From the NCBI GenBank assembly GCA_946538495.1, contig CAMNGP010000001.1:57156-121155 (forward strand): 64,000 bases of DNA. Direction: 5' to 3'. The position numbers and the translations under genes were made by a program. Source of the DNA: an uncultured Candidatus Saccharibacteria bacterium. Lineage in GTDB: Bacteria; Patescibacteriota; Saccharimonadia; Saccharimonadales; Saccharimonadaceae. Below, one piece after another: positions 32,825 to 41,833 of the stretch. How positions within the stretch are numbered: position 1 is the first letter of the stretch; every line of letters starts with the position of its first letter. Below the pieces are notes generated by a model. The model worked only from the letters and a program-made list of their open reading frames with translations. It was not told where the DNA came from and searched no databases.

Positions 32825-33829
32825 ATGATAAAGGTAGCAATTAACGGCTTCGGGCGAATTGGTCGTTGTGCGCTAAAAATACTATTAGAACGGCATGATG
32901 TGCAAGTAGCAGCGATTAACGGCACCACGGACGCCGCCACGATGGCTTACCTTTTGAAGCATGATTCATCCTATGGTATTTATGATAAAAGAGTTTCTTA
33001 TGATAAAAAATCACTTATAATCAACACGCGCGAGATTCCTGTTTTTTCCGAACGTGAGCCTGTAAAATTGCCATGGAAAAAGTTGGGGATAGATGTAGTG
33101 ATTGAAGCTACCGGCGCTTTCACTAAACCCGAGGACGCTCGTGCCCATATTGAGGCCGGCGCAAAGAAGGTCGTAATTTCTGCACCAGCGAAAGGAGACG
33201 GCGCCAAAACAGTTGTGCTTGGGGTAAATGAAAATGTCGTAACGCCCGACGACAACATCATCTCTGCTGCCTCTTGCACCACTAATTGCATCGCCCCAAT
33301 TATGAAGATAATCGAAGATGAATTCGGTGTCGAGAAGGCCATGATGTCTACCGTTCATTCTTATACGTCCTCCCAAAAATTATTAGACGCTTCAGCTAAA
33401 GATTTACGCGAAGGTCGCAGCGCAGCAGAAAATATCATCCCTACCACTACTGGAGCATCTAAAGCTACCGCGCTTACGATTCCGTCCTTAAAGGACAAAT
33501 TTACTGGTCTATCTGTACGAGTGCCTACTCCAGTGGTATCGCTAGCGGATATTACTGCCGTATTAAAACGTAACACCACCAAAGAAGAGCTGGTCAAGCT
33601 ATTTACCAAGGCCTCCAAGGAACCATACTATGAGGGCATCGTTGGTGTGACAAATGAGGAATTAGTTTCGTCCGACTTTATTGGCGACCCACGCTCCTGC
33701 ATCGTAGATTTACCACTAATCGACGTGGTGGGTGGCAATATGATTAAGATTGTAGCTTGGTATGATAATGAATGGGGGTATTCTAATCGTTTAGTAGAAT
33801 TAGCGGTGGATTTTGGAAAGGACAAGTAA
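32825..33829 (+). CDS. gap: Glyceraldehyde-3-phosphate dehydrogenase, type I
   Basis: Oxidises glyceraldehyde-3-phosphate to 1,3-bisphosphoglycerate. The 334-residue protein has the NGFGRIGR dinucleotide loop, the catalytic Cys in SCTTNC (about residue 151) and the partner His in STVHSYT. The coenzyme-selecting position after beta-2 reads INGTTD, where NAD-specific enzymes have Asp (INDLTD). This suggests relaxed or NADP preference. AGGAGG precedes the ATG, and TATAAT lies upstream. rpiB overlaps the stop by one base (TAATG). Confidence 0.96.
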   Translation: MIKVAINGFGRIGRCALKILLERHDVQVAAINGTTDAATMAYLLKHDSSYGIYDKRVSYDKKSLIINTREIPVFSEREPVKLPWKKLGIDVVIEATGAFTKPEDARAHIEAGAKKVVISAPAKGDGAKTVVLGVNENVVTPDDNIISAASCTTNCIAPIMKIIEDEFGVEKAMMSTVHSYTSSQKLLDASAKDLREGRSAAENIIPTTTGASKATALTIPSLKDKFTGLSVRVPTPVVSLADITAVLKRNTTKEELVKLFTKASKEPYYEGIVGVTNEELVSSDFIGDPRSCIVDLPLIDVVGGNMIKIVAWYDNEWGYSNRLVELAVDFGKDK

Positions 33830-34278
33830 TGAATATCTATCTAGGCGCAGACTATAAAGGTTTAGAAAGAAAAAATTCTTTGCTGAGCTTCTTGGTTGAA
33901 CACGGCTATCAAACTATAGACAAAGGGGCCTTTGAATACCATGAGGGTGACGATTTTAACGACCCAGCCATTGCAGTTGCGCTGGAAGTCCGCAAAGACC
34001 CAGAAGCATTTGGTATCCTGATTTGCGATTCTGCGCACGGCGTGACGATTCAGGCAAACCGATTTAAAGGTATTCGAGCGGCACATTGCGAAACTCCAGA
34101 GTCGGCGATTTTGGCACGCGAGCATGATAATGCCAATGTTCTTTGTCTATCCGCTCATTCGATGAATGATCAAACAATCCAAGAGATTGCCTCTACATTT
34201 ATTAATACAAATTTTGTAGAATTAGAGCGTCGCGTTAGACGCATAAAGCGATTAGATGAAAGGGAGGACTATGATTAG
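33829..34278 (+). CDS. rpiB: Ribose-5-phosphate isomerase B family protein
   Basis: A 149-residue RpiB/LacA/LacB-family isomerase that interconverts ribose-5-phosphate and ribulose-5-phosphate. Recognisable segments are YLGADYKGLERK, VALEVRKDPEAFGILICDSAHG and NRFKGIRAAHCETPESA. The family's catalytic CGTG loop reads CDSAHG here, so exact substrate preference is open. It is translationally coupled to gap upstream and overlaps rpe by 8 bases, which supports a pentose-phosphate role. Confidence 0.85.
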   Translation: MNIYLGADYKGLERKNSLLSFLVEHGYQTIDKGAFEYHEGDDFNDPAIAVALEVRKDPEAFGILICDSAHGVTIQANRFKGIRAAHCETPESAILAREHDNANVLCLSAHSMNDQTIQEIASTFINTNFVELERRVRRIKRLDEREDYD

Positions 34279-34927
34279 AACCGTATCGATCGTACCGGCG
34301 ATCTTGACCGACAATAAGCAAGATTACCGAGCTCAGGTAGAAAGGATTAACTATTTTACCAGAAGAGTACAGATAGATATTACGGATGGTGTTTTTGCGC
34401 CCTATCCCACACTCGATATTACCAATGTATGGTGGCCTAAAAACTGGGCGGCAGACTTACATTTAATGGCGACAAATCCTTCTACGTATTTAGACACGAT
34501 TCTCAAGCTTCATCCTTCTTTATGTATTCTGCATGCCGAGGCAAATGAAGATTTATTGCCAATATTTGAGAGCTTAAAGCAAGCTGATATTAAGACTGGT
34601 GTAGCATTATTACCCTCGACATACCCTGGCGATGTTAAACAATACATAGATACCGCGGACCACGTGATGGTATTTGCTGGCCAGCTAGGCGTGCAAGGCT
34701 CTCCTGCCGATTTAATGCAGATGGAAAAAATCGCCATTATTCGTGGCATGAAGCCTGATGTAGAGATTGGTTGGGACGGTGGCGCAAATATTACCAATGT
34801 TCGTGCGTTAGCCCATGCCGATTTGGATGTAATTAACGTTGGCTCGGCAATTTCGCAAGCTAATAATCCAGCTGAGGTATTCCAAAGTTTAGTTGCTGAA
34901 ATTGATAAAAACGGGGTAGTTTTATAA
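34271..34927 (+). CDS. rpe: Ribulose-phosphate 3-epimerase-like protein
   Basis: A 218-residue TIM-barrel protein of the ribulose-phosphate 3-epimerase family. SIVPAILTDN, QIDITDGVFAPYPT, DLHLMATNPSTYLD, EIGWDGGANITNVRALAHADLDVINVGSAI correspond to the usual active-site loops, although HxMV...P is reworked. It would convert ribulose-5-phosphate into xylulose-5-phosphate, the phosphoketolase substrate. GGGAGG fixes the start at 34271, inside the rpiB 3' end. Confidence 0.83.
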   Translation: MIRTVSIVPAILTDNKQDYRAQVERINYFTRRVQIDITDGVFAPYPTLDITNVWWPKNWAADLHLMATNPSTYLDTILKLHPSLCILHAEANEDLLPIFESLKQADIKTGVALLPSTYPGDVKQYIDTADHVMVFAGQLGVQGSPADLMQMEKIAIIRGMKPDVEIGWDGGANITNVRALAHADLDVINVGSAISQANNPAEVFQSLVAEIDKNGVVL

Positions 34928-34954
34928 TAACTGGTGGGCAGAAAAGGAGAAATA

Positions 34955-35671
34955 ATGATTAAAGCCGAAGAAGAATTATTAAAAAAACTATCAATTGCAG
35001 ATTTGGAACGTGCAAACGCCTACGCGAAAGATTTGGGTAGTGGTCTGCAAATTATACGTTCTTTTCCTCAAGGTGTAACAATTTTTGGTTCGGCACGCTT
35101 GCCGCAGGATAGTAGATATTGCAAGATGGCTTATGACCTAGGTGCGCTTTTGGCAAAAAACGGCCACGCCGTAATAACGGGCGGAGGCCCAGGTATCATG
35201 GAGGCGGCTTCGCAGGGTGCATATGAAATTGGCGGTAGGACGATTGGTCTAAACATTACATTGGCGCACGAACAATTTCCTAATCCTTATCTGACAGATT
35301 GTTTGACCTTTGAGTATTTCTTTGCGCGCAAAGTAGCATTAGCAATGGCAGCCAAAGTGTTTGTCTTTTTTCCGGGTGGTTTTGGCACAATGGATGAGAT
35401 ATCTGAGATTTTATGCTTAATGCAAGAAAAGAAAATGCCCAAAATGCCAGTATTCTTGATTGGCGAAGATTATTGGAAGGGTTTTGACAAGATAATCGGC
35501 AAAATGCTAGCCCTTAAGATGATTAGCGCTGGAGACACTAAGATATTCGAGATTACCGATGATATCGAAAAGGTTGTAAAGGCCGCCAATAAGATTGGCC
35601 ATCCGAAGATTTCGGAAAACTATTACGACGGCTTTAGAGAAGCTTCTGCGCTAGGCCAAGCCGAGAATTAG
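34955..35671 (+). CDS. LOG-family (TIGR00730) Rossmann-fold protein
   Basis: A 238-residue protein with the signature PGGFGTMDE near residue 139 and GGGPGIMEAASQGA near 75. The family, long misnamed lysine decarboxylase, hydrolyses nucleoside 5'-monophosphates such as cytokinin riboside monophosphate or AMP to base and ribose-5-phosphate. Ribose-5-phosphate release would fit the neighbouring rpiB and rpe. AAGGAG supports the ATG at 34955. Its 3' end overlaps the convergent enolase gene by 38 bases. Confidence 0.87.
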   Translation: MIKAEEELLKKLSIADLERANAYAKDLGSGLQIIRSFPQGVTIFGSARLPQDSRYCKMAYDLGALLAKNGHAVITGGGPGIMEAASQGAYEIGGRTIGLNITLAHEQFPNPYLTDCLTFEYFFARKVALAMAAKVFVFFPGGFGTMDEISEILCLMQEKKMPKMPVFLIGEDYWKGFDKIIGKMLALKMISAGDTKIFEITDDIEKVVKAANKIGHPKISENYYDGFREASALGQAEN

Positions 35672-36917
35672 TATCAGCGATTCGAATTAATTCATTATAC
35701 TTTGCGATTCTTTCTGAGCGGGAAAGGGAACCGGTTTTGATTTGACCAGTACCAAGCCCAACGGCCAGGTGGGAAATCGACACGTCTTCAGTTTCGCCGG
35801 AGCGATGCGACATTACCGTGCGATAGCCAGCTTTTTTTGCCATCATTACGGCATCGATAGTTTCAGACAAAGTGCCGATTTGGTTTGGCTTAATCAGGAT
35901 AGCGTTTGCTGCGCCCTCTTCAATGCCTTTGGCGAGTAGCTTCGTATTGGTTACAAAGAGATCGTCTCCGACTAATTGTATGCGGTCGCCCAAGCGCTTA
36001 GTCATGATTTGCCAATTAGACCAATCGTTTTCGGCCAAACCATCTTCGATAGAAACTACGGGATAATTATCGGCCATCCAAGTATACCAATTAATCATAT
36101 CGTCTGCGCTACGCCAATAACCATTGGTCTTGAGTACATAGCGACCATCTTCATAGAATTCGCTTGCGGCAATGTCTAGAGCAATAGCGATATCTTCGCC
36201 AAACTTATAGCCAGCTTTTTCGACGGCAAGCCTAATGCATTCTAGCGGCTCATTATTACCATCTCTAACTTTTGGCGCATAGCCGCCTTCGTCACCAACA
36301 GTGGTGGGATACATACGAGAGGCTAGTACCTTCTTGAGGGCATGGAAAACTTCGGCGCCATAGCGTATAGCGTCAGCAATGTTGCCAGCTCCCCGTGGCA
36401 CAATCATATATTCTTGAAAATCAGTTGCCCAGGAGGCATGCTCGCCACCGTTCATTACGTTCATCATCGGCATTGGGATAGACATTTCGTCCGTAGTGCC
36501 AGCTAGCTCGGCAACGTAACGATAGAATGGCAATCTTCTTGATCTGGCATTGGCCTTTGCATTGGCAAGCGAGACAGCCAGAGTAGCGTTCGCGCCTAGA
36601 TTTGATTTATTTTCGGTGCCATCTAGATCTAAAATCATTTGGTCTACAGTAAATGGATCCGCATTGTTGTCGAGCAAAACATCACGAATTTTTGAATTAA
36701 CATTCCAAACAGCTTTTAAGACTCCTTTGCCCTGATAATACTTCTCATCTCCATCACGCAATTCAAGCGCTTCGCCAGAACCAGTGGAGGCGCCTGAAGG
36801 CACAATCGCCCTACCAAAACTGCCATCATTTAAGTATACCTCTGCTTCTACCGTGGGATTACCCCTAGAGTCTAAAACTTGCCTTGCTTTAATATTTTTG
36901 ATTGAAAGATTATCCAT
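35634..36917 (-). CDS. eno: Enolase
   Basis: Converts 2-phosphoglycerate to phosphoenolpyruvate. The 427-residue protein has ARQVLDSRGNPTVEAEV at the N-terminus, the catalytic Glu and metal ligands in VGDEGGYAPK, SIEDGLAENDW and GDDLFVTN, the catalytic Lys in LIKPNQIGT, and the MSHRSGETED signature. Length is normal. A minus-strand TATAAT (36924-36929) lies 6 bases before the ATG, so the mRNA is leaderless. The last 13 codons overlap the 3' end of the LOG-family gene. Confidence 0.97.
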   Translation of the reverse strand: MDNLSIKNIKARQVLDSRGNPTVEAEVYLNDGSFGRAIVPSGASTGSGEALELRDGDEKYYQGKGVLKAVWNVNSKIRDVLLDNNADPFTVDQMILDLDGTENKSNLGANATLAVSLANAKANARSRRLPFYRYVAELAGTTDEMSIPMPMMNVMNGGEHASWATDFQEYMIVPRGAGNIADAIRYGAEVFHALKKVLASRMYPTTVGDEGGYAPKVRDGNNEPLECIRLAVEKAGYKFGEDIAIALDIAASEFYEDGRYVLKTNGYWRSADDMINWYTWMADNYPVVSIEDGLAENDWSNWQIMTKRLGDRIQLVGDDLFVTNTKLLAKGIEEGAANAILIKPNQIGTLSETIDAVMMAKKAGYRTVMSHRSGETEDVSISHLAVGLGTGQIKTGSLSRSERIAKYNELIRIADTNSRLGLAQKLL

Positions 36918-36983
36918 ATAATTATTATAGCAAATTTTATAGTACTTATGTTATAATGGTTCTAAGAAAAAAAAGGAGTGTTT

Positions 36984-38414
36984 ATGGACCAAAATACTAA
37001 GGGGACACCCAGTCCTCTTAACCAGGCCCCTAAAGCGGTGGGGCAAACCAATCGGCCAGCACAAACGGTTCCTGTTTCGGTTTCTACGCCGAAAACAGCA
37101 CCAGTCGCAAGGCCTGTGAAACAAACAGTTGCACCAGCAGCGCAGCCAGTACGGCAAGCGCCCGCGCCAGCTGCAAGGCCAATTGGGCAAACTGCAACGC
37201 CAGTCGCAGAGCCTGTAGCGCCCGAAGCGCGTCCGATGGAGCAAGCACCAGCAGCAGATGGAGCACCAAAGAGCAGCAAAAAGAAAACTGGCTTAATAAT
37301 TGCCGGTGTGGTGGCTTTATTCTTAGCGATAGGTTGTGGCGTAGCGGCAACACTACTGCTTTTGAACCCAGGTGGTGATCCGGTAGCCGCTGCAGTACAA
37401 AGGTTGATGAGCGGTGAAAGCGGTAGCAAATTAGCGGTGAATGGCACTATTAATAGCACATTTGGTGACGACTCATCGTCAATGATATCCGATTTAAATA
37501 TAACTCTTGACGGCAAGGCCGATTTAATGGCTAAGATTAGCTCCGCAAATATTGGTATCAGCGCAAGACTAACTGGCAACGACGAAGCATTATCAATTAA
37601 TGCTGAAGAAATTTCAACTGGAGATGGCGATTTATTTATTAAATTAGACAATCTCAGTGAAGCGATTGAAAACTATGGCAACGGTTTGAATAGCTCAGAA
37701 CCTACAACTCAAATAATTGAAGATTGCGACCTAGAAAACGCAGAAGATTGTATGGTTGACGTGACTACCCTGGACAGTGGTTCAGCAGTAGATATTTCTC
37801 AATATGCCGTCTTGTTTGAATTGTTTGAGAACAAGTGGTTTAGAATTTCTGCTGACGACCTGACGAGCGATGATCTCGACATGGATACTGATACCGCTCA
37901 GTGTTTAAATACCTTATACGAGGATATCAAGAATAGCGCCAATAGTCTATCTGGCGTATACAAGGATTATCCGTTCATTACATCTTCAACCGAAAACATC
38001 ACTATCGCAAAAAGGCAGAACCCGATTTATCGCGTAATCATCGATGGGGAAAATTTGGCAAACTATCTAAAAGTTGCAAATGACTTACCTGCTATGGATA
38101 GTTTCCGTGCTTGTGCTGGTGCGCAAAACGCGGAGATTGACACCGAAGAAATCAAAAATACGATAGCAGAAATGCCAGAGCTTTATGTCGAAGTCGATAA
38201 TAATCGTAATTTCACAAGGTTATACACAGAATTTACGATCGACGGCTTAGACGCTGATATAACGTTAGACTTGAATTTCTCCTATCCGGAATCCGTCAAT
38301 GTGAGCGAGCCAACTGAATACGAAAATTTCTCAGATTTCATGCAAAAATTGTCCACGGCTTTCAGCGGATCAGGTGAGAACCAGCTTGAAAGCAATGTCA
38401 TAATAGGAGATTAA
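36984..38414 (+). CDS. Hypothetical membrane-anchored protein with Pro/Ala/Gln-rich cytoplasmic part
   Basis: A 476-residue protein of unknown function. Residues 1-95 are low-complexity, rich in Pro, Ala, Gln and Thr with VAxPVxQ-like repeats. One membrane segment (about 100-125, GLIIAGVVALFLAIGCGVAATLLLL) follows. The outer domain (about 135-476) is acidic and strand-rich. AAGGAG (36973-36978) supports the ATG at 36984 rather than an upstream GTG. TATAAT (36952-36957) precedes it. It could be a lipid- or wall-binding protein. Confidence 0.7.
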   Translation: MDQNTKGTPSPLNQAPKAVGQTNRPAQTVPVSVSTPKTAPVARPVKQTVAPAAQPVRQAPAPAARPIGQTATPVAEPVAPEARPMEQAPAADGAPKSSKKKTGLIIAGVVALFLAIGCGVAATLLLLNPGGDPVAAAVQRLMSGESGSKLAVNGTINSTFGDDSSSMISDLNITLDGKADLMAKISSANIGISARLTGNDEALSINAEEISTGDGDLFIKLDNLSEAIENYGNGLNSSEPTTQIIEDCDLENAEDCMVDVTTLDSGSAVDISQYAVLFELFENKWFRISADDLTSDDLDMDTDTAQCLNTLYEDIKNSANSLSGVYKDYPFITSSTENITIAKRQNPIYRVIIDGENLANYLKVANDLPAMDSFRACAGAQNAEIDTEEIKNTIAEMPELYVEVDNNRNFTRLYTEFTIDGLDADITLDLNFSYPESVNVSEPTEYENFSDFMQKLSTAFSGSGENQLESNVIIGD

Positions 38415-38415
38415 T

Positions 38416-38444
38416 TTGACATTTTAGCTTAAGTGTGATATAAT
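38416..38444 (+). promoter_or_regulatory. Consensus leaderless promoter of uvrC
   Basis: TTGACA (38416-38421), a 17-base spacer and TATAAT (38439-38444) match the sigma-70 consensus perfectly. The ATG at 38451 is 6 bases after the -10 box. This is the cleanest example of the leaderless layout in the window. Confidence 0.85.
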
Positions 38445-38450
38445 TAGTAC

Positions 38451-39824
38451 ATGGATGAAGCTTTAAAACAAAAACTAAATAAACTCCCGGTGGCTCCGGG
38501 GGTTTATTTTCATAAAAATGCATCAGGGGAGATAATCTATGTTGGCAAGGCGGCAGTATTAAAAAATCGCGTGCGCCAATATTTTCAAAAATCACAAAAG
38601 GACGTTAAAACCGAGGCGTTGGTGCGAGAAATCGCTGACACCGATTGGATTATAGTTGAGACCGAAATGGATGCTTTGTTTTTGGAGTCTGAGATGATAA
38701 AGCGGTATATGCCTAAATGGAACATTCTACTACGTGATGATAAGACTGTGTCATACGTAAGAATTACAATGAATGAAGAGGTGCCGTATATCTCTTTCAC
38801 GCGAAATCCGATAGATGACAAAGCGACTTATATTGGACCATTTTATGGCAAGTCATCAGTAGAAAAAGCCGTTAGAATTTTGCGACGAATTTTCCCATAT
38901 TACGTCAAACCGTATTCTGGACGAAAGACCCTAGACACTGATCTAGGCTTAACTCCTGGCATCGAAGTAGGTAAATCCACTCCAAAAGATTATAAGAGAA
39001 ATCTTAAAAAATTAATCAGATATATTGAGGGTGACCGAGAAAAGTTGCTACGCGATTTGGAAAAAACCATGCAAAACGAAGCAAAAAAAGGTAATTTTGA
39101 ACTTGCAGCGGAGGCGCGTGACCAATTGTTTGGCTTAAAAGAGCTCAAAAAGAAAATTGTGTTCTCGGATAAAGAATTCCTTGACATTTCGTCAGATCAA
39201 GCTCTTAAACAGTTGCAGGACTTGCTGAAACTAAAGGACCCGCCACGCCGGATTGAGGGTTATGACATTTCTCATCAATCGGGAGAAAACACCGTGGGAA
39301 GCATGGTAGTGTTTATCAATGGAACTGCCGCGCGTGATCAATATCGCAAATTTAAGATTCGCACCAGCACAAACGATGACTTAAAAAGTATGAAAGAAAT
39401 GATTTCTAGGCGACTAAAACATAAGGAATGGGATTTTCCGGATGTGATTATTCTGGATGGTGGCGCCACACAAGTAAATGCTATATTGCCGATAGTGGAG
39501 CCATATGGCATACCGGTGATTGGTCGCGACAAATCGGGCGATCATACGCGAAATGCAAGGATACAATTAATAATTCCGAGATACTCTGATTCAAATGAAC
39601 TCGAGACTGCACCCTCTCGGGACGGGTCGCTCGCGCCCTCATCCTCGGCCGTAGCCTCCGGAAGCCCTCGAGTGATGCAGTCTTCGAGTCCTTCAAATTG
39701 GGAAAAACTAGAGTTGTCGTCTAATTCTCATATTGCGCGCCTGGTGGCACGCATTGACGAAGAGGCACATCGCTTCGCTATTACTTACCATTCTTTACTC
39801 AAAAGAAAGAGTATGCTAAAATAG
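38451..39824 (+). CDS. uvrC: UvrC excinuclease subunit, lacking HhH domain and with an in-frame insertion
   Basis: UvrC makes both incisions in nucleotide excision repair. The 457-residue protein is much shorter than the usual 600. The GIY-YIG nuclease (about 10-90, APGVYFHKNASGEIIYVGKA), the UVR UvrB-binding motif (about 197-232) and the RNase H-like domain (from about 265; EGYDISHQSG, DVIILDGG) are present. Residues about 383-414 are a palindrome-encoded insert rich in Ser, Ala and Pro. Conserved sequence resumes with ARIDEEAHRFAITYH, then the protein stops. The C-terminal helix-hairpin-helix DNA-binding domain is absent. Confidence 0.93.
   Translation: MDEALKQKLNKLPVAPGVYFHKNASGEIIYVGKAAVLKNRVRQYFQKSQKDVKTEALVREIADTDWIIVETEMDALFLESEMIKRYMPKWNILLRDDKTVSYVRITMNEEVPYISFTRNPIDDKATYIGPFYGKSSVEKAVRILRRIFPYYVKPYSGRKTLDTDLGLTPGIEVGKSTPKDYKRNLKKLIRYIEGDREKLLRDLEKTMQNEAKKGNFELAAEARDQLFGLKELKKKIVFSDKEFLDISSDQALKQLQDLLKLKDPPRRIEGYDISHQSGENTVGSMVVFINGTAARDQYRKFKIRTSTNDDLKSMKEMISRRLKHKEWDFPDVIILDGGATQVNAILPIVEPYGIPVIGRDKSGDHTRNARIQLIIPRYSDSNELETAPSRDGSLAPSSSAVASGSPRVMQSSSPSNWEKLELSSNSHIARLVARIDEEAHRFAITYHSLLKRKSMLK
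39598..39691. repeat. Palindromic insert within uvrC, possible copy of the element family
   Basis: The arms AACTCGAGACTGCA (39598-39611) and TGCAGTCTTCGAGTCC (39676-39691) are inverted repeats with one bulge. The G/C-rich core includes GGGTCGCTCGCGCCC, like the GCTC-loop hairpin of the other copies, though overall similarity is weak. The reading frame stays open. Conserved UvrC sequence flanks it on both sides. Confidence 0.55.
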
Positions 39825-39841
39825 TTTTTAGGAGTTATTTT

Positions 39842-40069
39842 ATGGACATAGGAAAAATTCTAGAAATTGCAGTATTTGTTTCAGCCGCTCTTACTATTAT
39901 CTTAATTCTTTTGCAACAGCGCGGCGCTTCACTTGGCTCAGGCTCTGGCAGCTCAAGCGAGCTCTACACTACTAGGCGTGGTCTTGAGAAATCGTTATTC
40001 GTAACTACTATCGTAATGGCGGTAATTTTTGTTTCATCAATCATGGGGCTATTATTAATTCCGGTATAA
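39842..40069 (+). CDS. secG: Preprotein translocase subunit SecG
   Basis: A 75-residue protein with two membrane segments (about 5-24 and 52-73) joined by a Gly/Ser-rich loop (LLQQRGASLGSGSGSSSELYTTRRG), the SecG pattern. It supports protein export through SecYEG. AGGAG precedes the ATG. The next gene starts one base after its stop, so translation is coupled with the peptide-binding protein. Confidence 0.9.
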   Translation: MDIGKILEIAVFVSAALTIILILLQQRGASLGSGSGSSSELYTTRRGLEKSLFVTTIVMAVIFVSSIMGLLLIPV

Positions 40070-40070
40070 T

Positions 40071-41804
40071 ATGGCAAATTCAATCAAAAAGCGTGGGCAA
40101 AAGTTTTTAAGGAAGTTTTCGCGAGCTTCTATTAAAGCTGGTGAAGAGGGAAAAGAGCACATCAAGGAAAACTTGATTAAGCGAATTTCACATGTTGAGA
40201 ATATCAGATTATTAGTACTTGAATGGGTGCTCCTGGTGGGAGCCTTAATTATGTTGGCACTGGCTCAGGCGTTCTGGTTTGGCGATTCTTACGCCAAAAA
40301 CGAATTTGTCGCTGGCGGCACATATACGGAAGCCACACTGGGCGAGGTAAATTCATTAAACCCGCTTTTTGCAACCACTAGCAGCGAAAAGGTTTTAAGT
40401 AGGTTAATGTTTGGCACCATTTCGGCAATTGATTTGTCGGGACATCCTGGAATTGGTTTGGCGAAATCAATTCGTGCCGATGACAATGGCAAAACTTGGA
40501 TCGTTAGACTTAGAGATAATTTGAAGTGGTCAGATGGTGAACCAATCACTAATGATGATGTAATTTTTACAACAGAGCTGATTAAAGATCCTGCGGTTAC
40601 TACGATTTATGATTCGAATCTTTCCAGAGTAAAAGTTTCAGAAAACGAAAATGGTGAAATTATTTTTAGCTTACCGTCGGCCTATGCCGATTTTATTTCG
40701 GCTTTAAATTTCCCAATAGTCCCTAAACATATTTTGGGCGATGCAGACCGCAAAACTCTAGTAGAAAATGATTTTTCAATTACACCTGTAACTTCTGGAG
40801 CTTTTTCTTATAACGCTGCGCAATCGTCGGCTGGCGATGATAAAACATATTTTCTTTCAGCAAACTTGGATTATTATAAGGGTGGGCCTTTACTTAACAG
40901 TTTTGCCGTACATACTTATGCCGCCAAGGAAGATATTGTTCGTGCTGTTAATTCTGGAGCGGTTACCGCTACGGCAGAATTATCGGGCGCTGACTCCGCC
41001 AAAGTCACCGCTGGGCAATTCATACAAAAAAATTCTAGCCTAAGTTCTGGAGCATTTATTTTCTTTAATCTCAAAAGTGAAAAGGTCAAAAGTCTGGAAC
41101 TCAGGAGTGCTATCAGACAGGGAATTGACCTAGAAAAAATTCGCGCCGCAGCACCAGATACTCAAGCGTTGAATTACCCTTTGATTAATTCACAAATTGA
41201 GATTTCGAATTATCCGAACTTGCCAGGGCGCGACGCAGAGGCGAGCAAGGCCAAAATTGCAGAGCTGGTGGCAGGTGAGCCCATCCATGTTGATATAGCT
41301 ACGGTCAATTCAGGATACCTGCCAAACGTAGCCGAGGTCATTAAATCCGAATTAGAGTCTCTCGGTATCGATGCGACTGTTTTTACCTACGAAGAGGATC
41401 AAGATTTTATTACTAATGTAATCTCTAGACGTAATTATGATATCTTGGTGTACGAAATTGAGCTCGGCGCCGACCCTGATCTTTTACCATACTATCATTC
41501 GTCGCAGGCCTCGACTGGCGGGCTTAACCTATCGAATTATCGTGATGCTTTAGTTGACGATTTACTACTTGGTGCAAGAGACACACTGGACGAAGAGCTT
41601 CGCGTCAAGAAATATGAGAGTTTTCTAGAAAAATGGGTAACAGATATCCCGGCGATTGGCCTCTATCAGCCCAATTTAACCTATTTTTACAACAAAAACG
41701 TCCGAACCTTTAGCAATGACGTAAGGTTAGTAACAGCACTCGATCGTTTCTCTGATGTCACAAGTTGGGCGGTAAATAAAAGCACAAAAAATAAAACCCC
41801 GTAA
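40071..41804 (+). CDS. ABC transporter substrate-binding protein, family 5
   Basis: A 577-residue oligopeptide-binding-type protein. A basic N-terminal segment precedes a membrane anchor (about 46-68). The SBP_bac_5 domain starts near residue 80: TLGEVNSLNPLFATTSSEKVLSRLMFG, LRDNLKWSDGEPITNDDVIFT. It would bind peptides outside the cell and hand them to a permease that is not in this window. For an organism with few biosynthetic genes, peptide uptake is expected. No lipobox is seen; anchoring is by the N-terminal helix. Confidence 0.88.
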   Translation: MANSIKKRGQKFLRKFSRASIKAGEEGKEHIKENLIKRISHVENIRLLVLEWVLLVGALIMLALAQAFWFGDSYAKNEFVAGGTYTEATLGEVNSLNPLFATTSSEKVLSRLMFGTISAIDLSGHPGIGLAKSIRADDNGKTWIVRLRDNLKWSDGEPITNDDVIFTTELIKDPAVTTIYDSNLSRVKVSENENGEIIFSLPSAYADFISALNFPIVPKHILGDADRKTLVENDFSITPVTSGAFSYNAAQSSAGDDKTYFLSANLDYYKGGPLLNSFAVHTYAAKEDIVRAVNSGAVTATAELSGADSAKVTAGQFIQKNSSLSSGAFIFFNLKSEKVKSLELRSAIRQGIDLEKIRAAAPDTQALNYPLINSQIEISNYPNLPGRDAEASKAKIAELVAGEPIHVDIATVNSGYLPNVAEVIKSELESLGIDATVFTYEEDQDFITNVISRRNYDILVYEIELGADPDLLPYYHSSQASTGGLNLSNYRDALVDDLLLGARDTLDEELRVKKYESFLEKWVTDIPAIGLYQPNLTYFYNKNVRTFSNDVRLVTALDRFSDVTSWAVNKSTKNKTP

Positions 41805-41818
41805 TCAGCTTTTTATGA

Positions 41819-41824
41819 TATAAT
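41819..41824 (+). promoter_or_regulatory. -10 box of tRNA-Leu(GAG)
   Basis: TATAAT lies 9 bases before the first tRNA base. No terminator follows the tRNA, so this promoter probably also drives the surface-protein genes at 41946 and 42992. Confidence 0.7.
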
Positions 41825-41833
41825 AATAAATAT

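Noticed and set aside
36962-37651. Minus-strand ORF of 229 codons opposite the Pro/Ala-rich protein
   Set aside because: It mirrors low-complexity Ala/Pro/Gln codons of the plus-strand gene, which has a good promoter and ribosome binding site.
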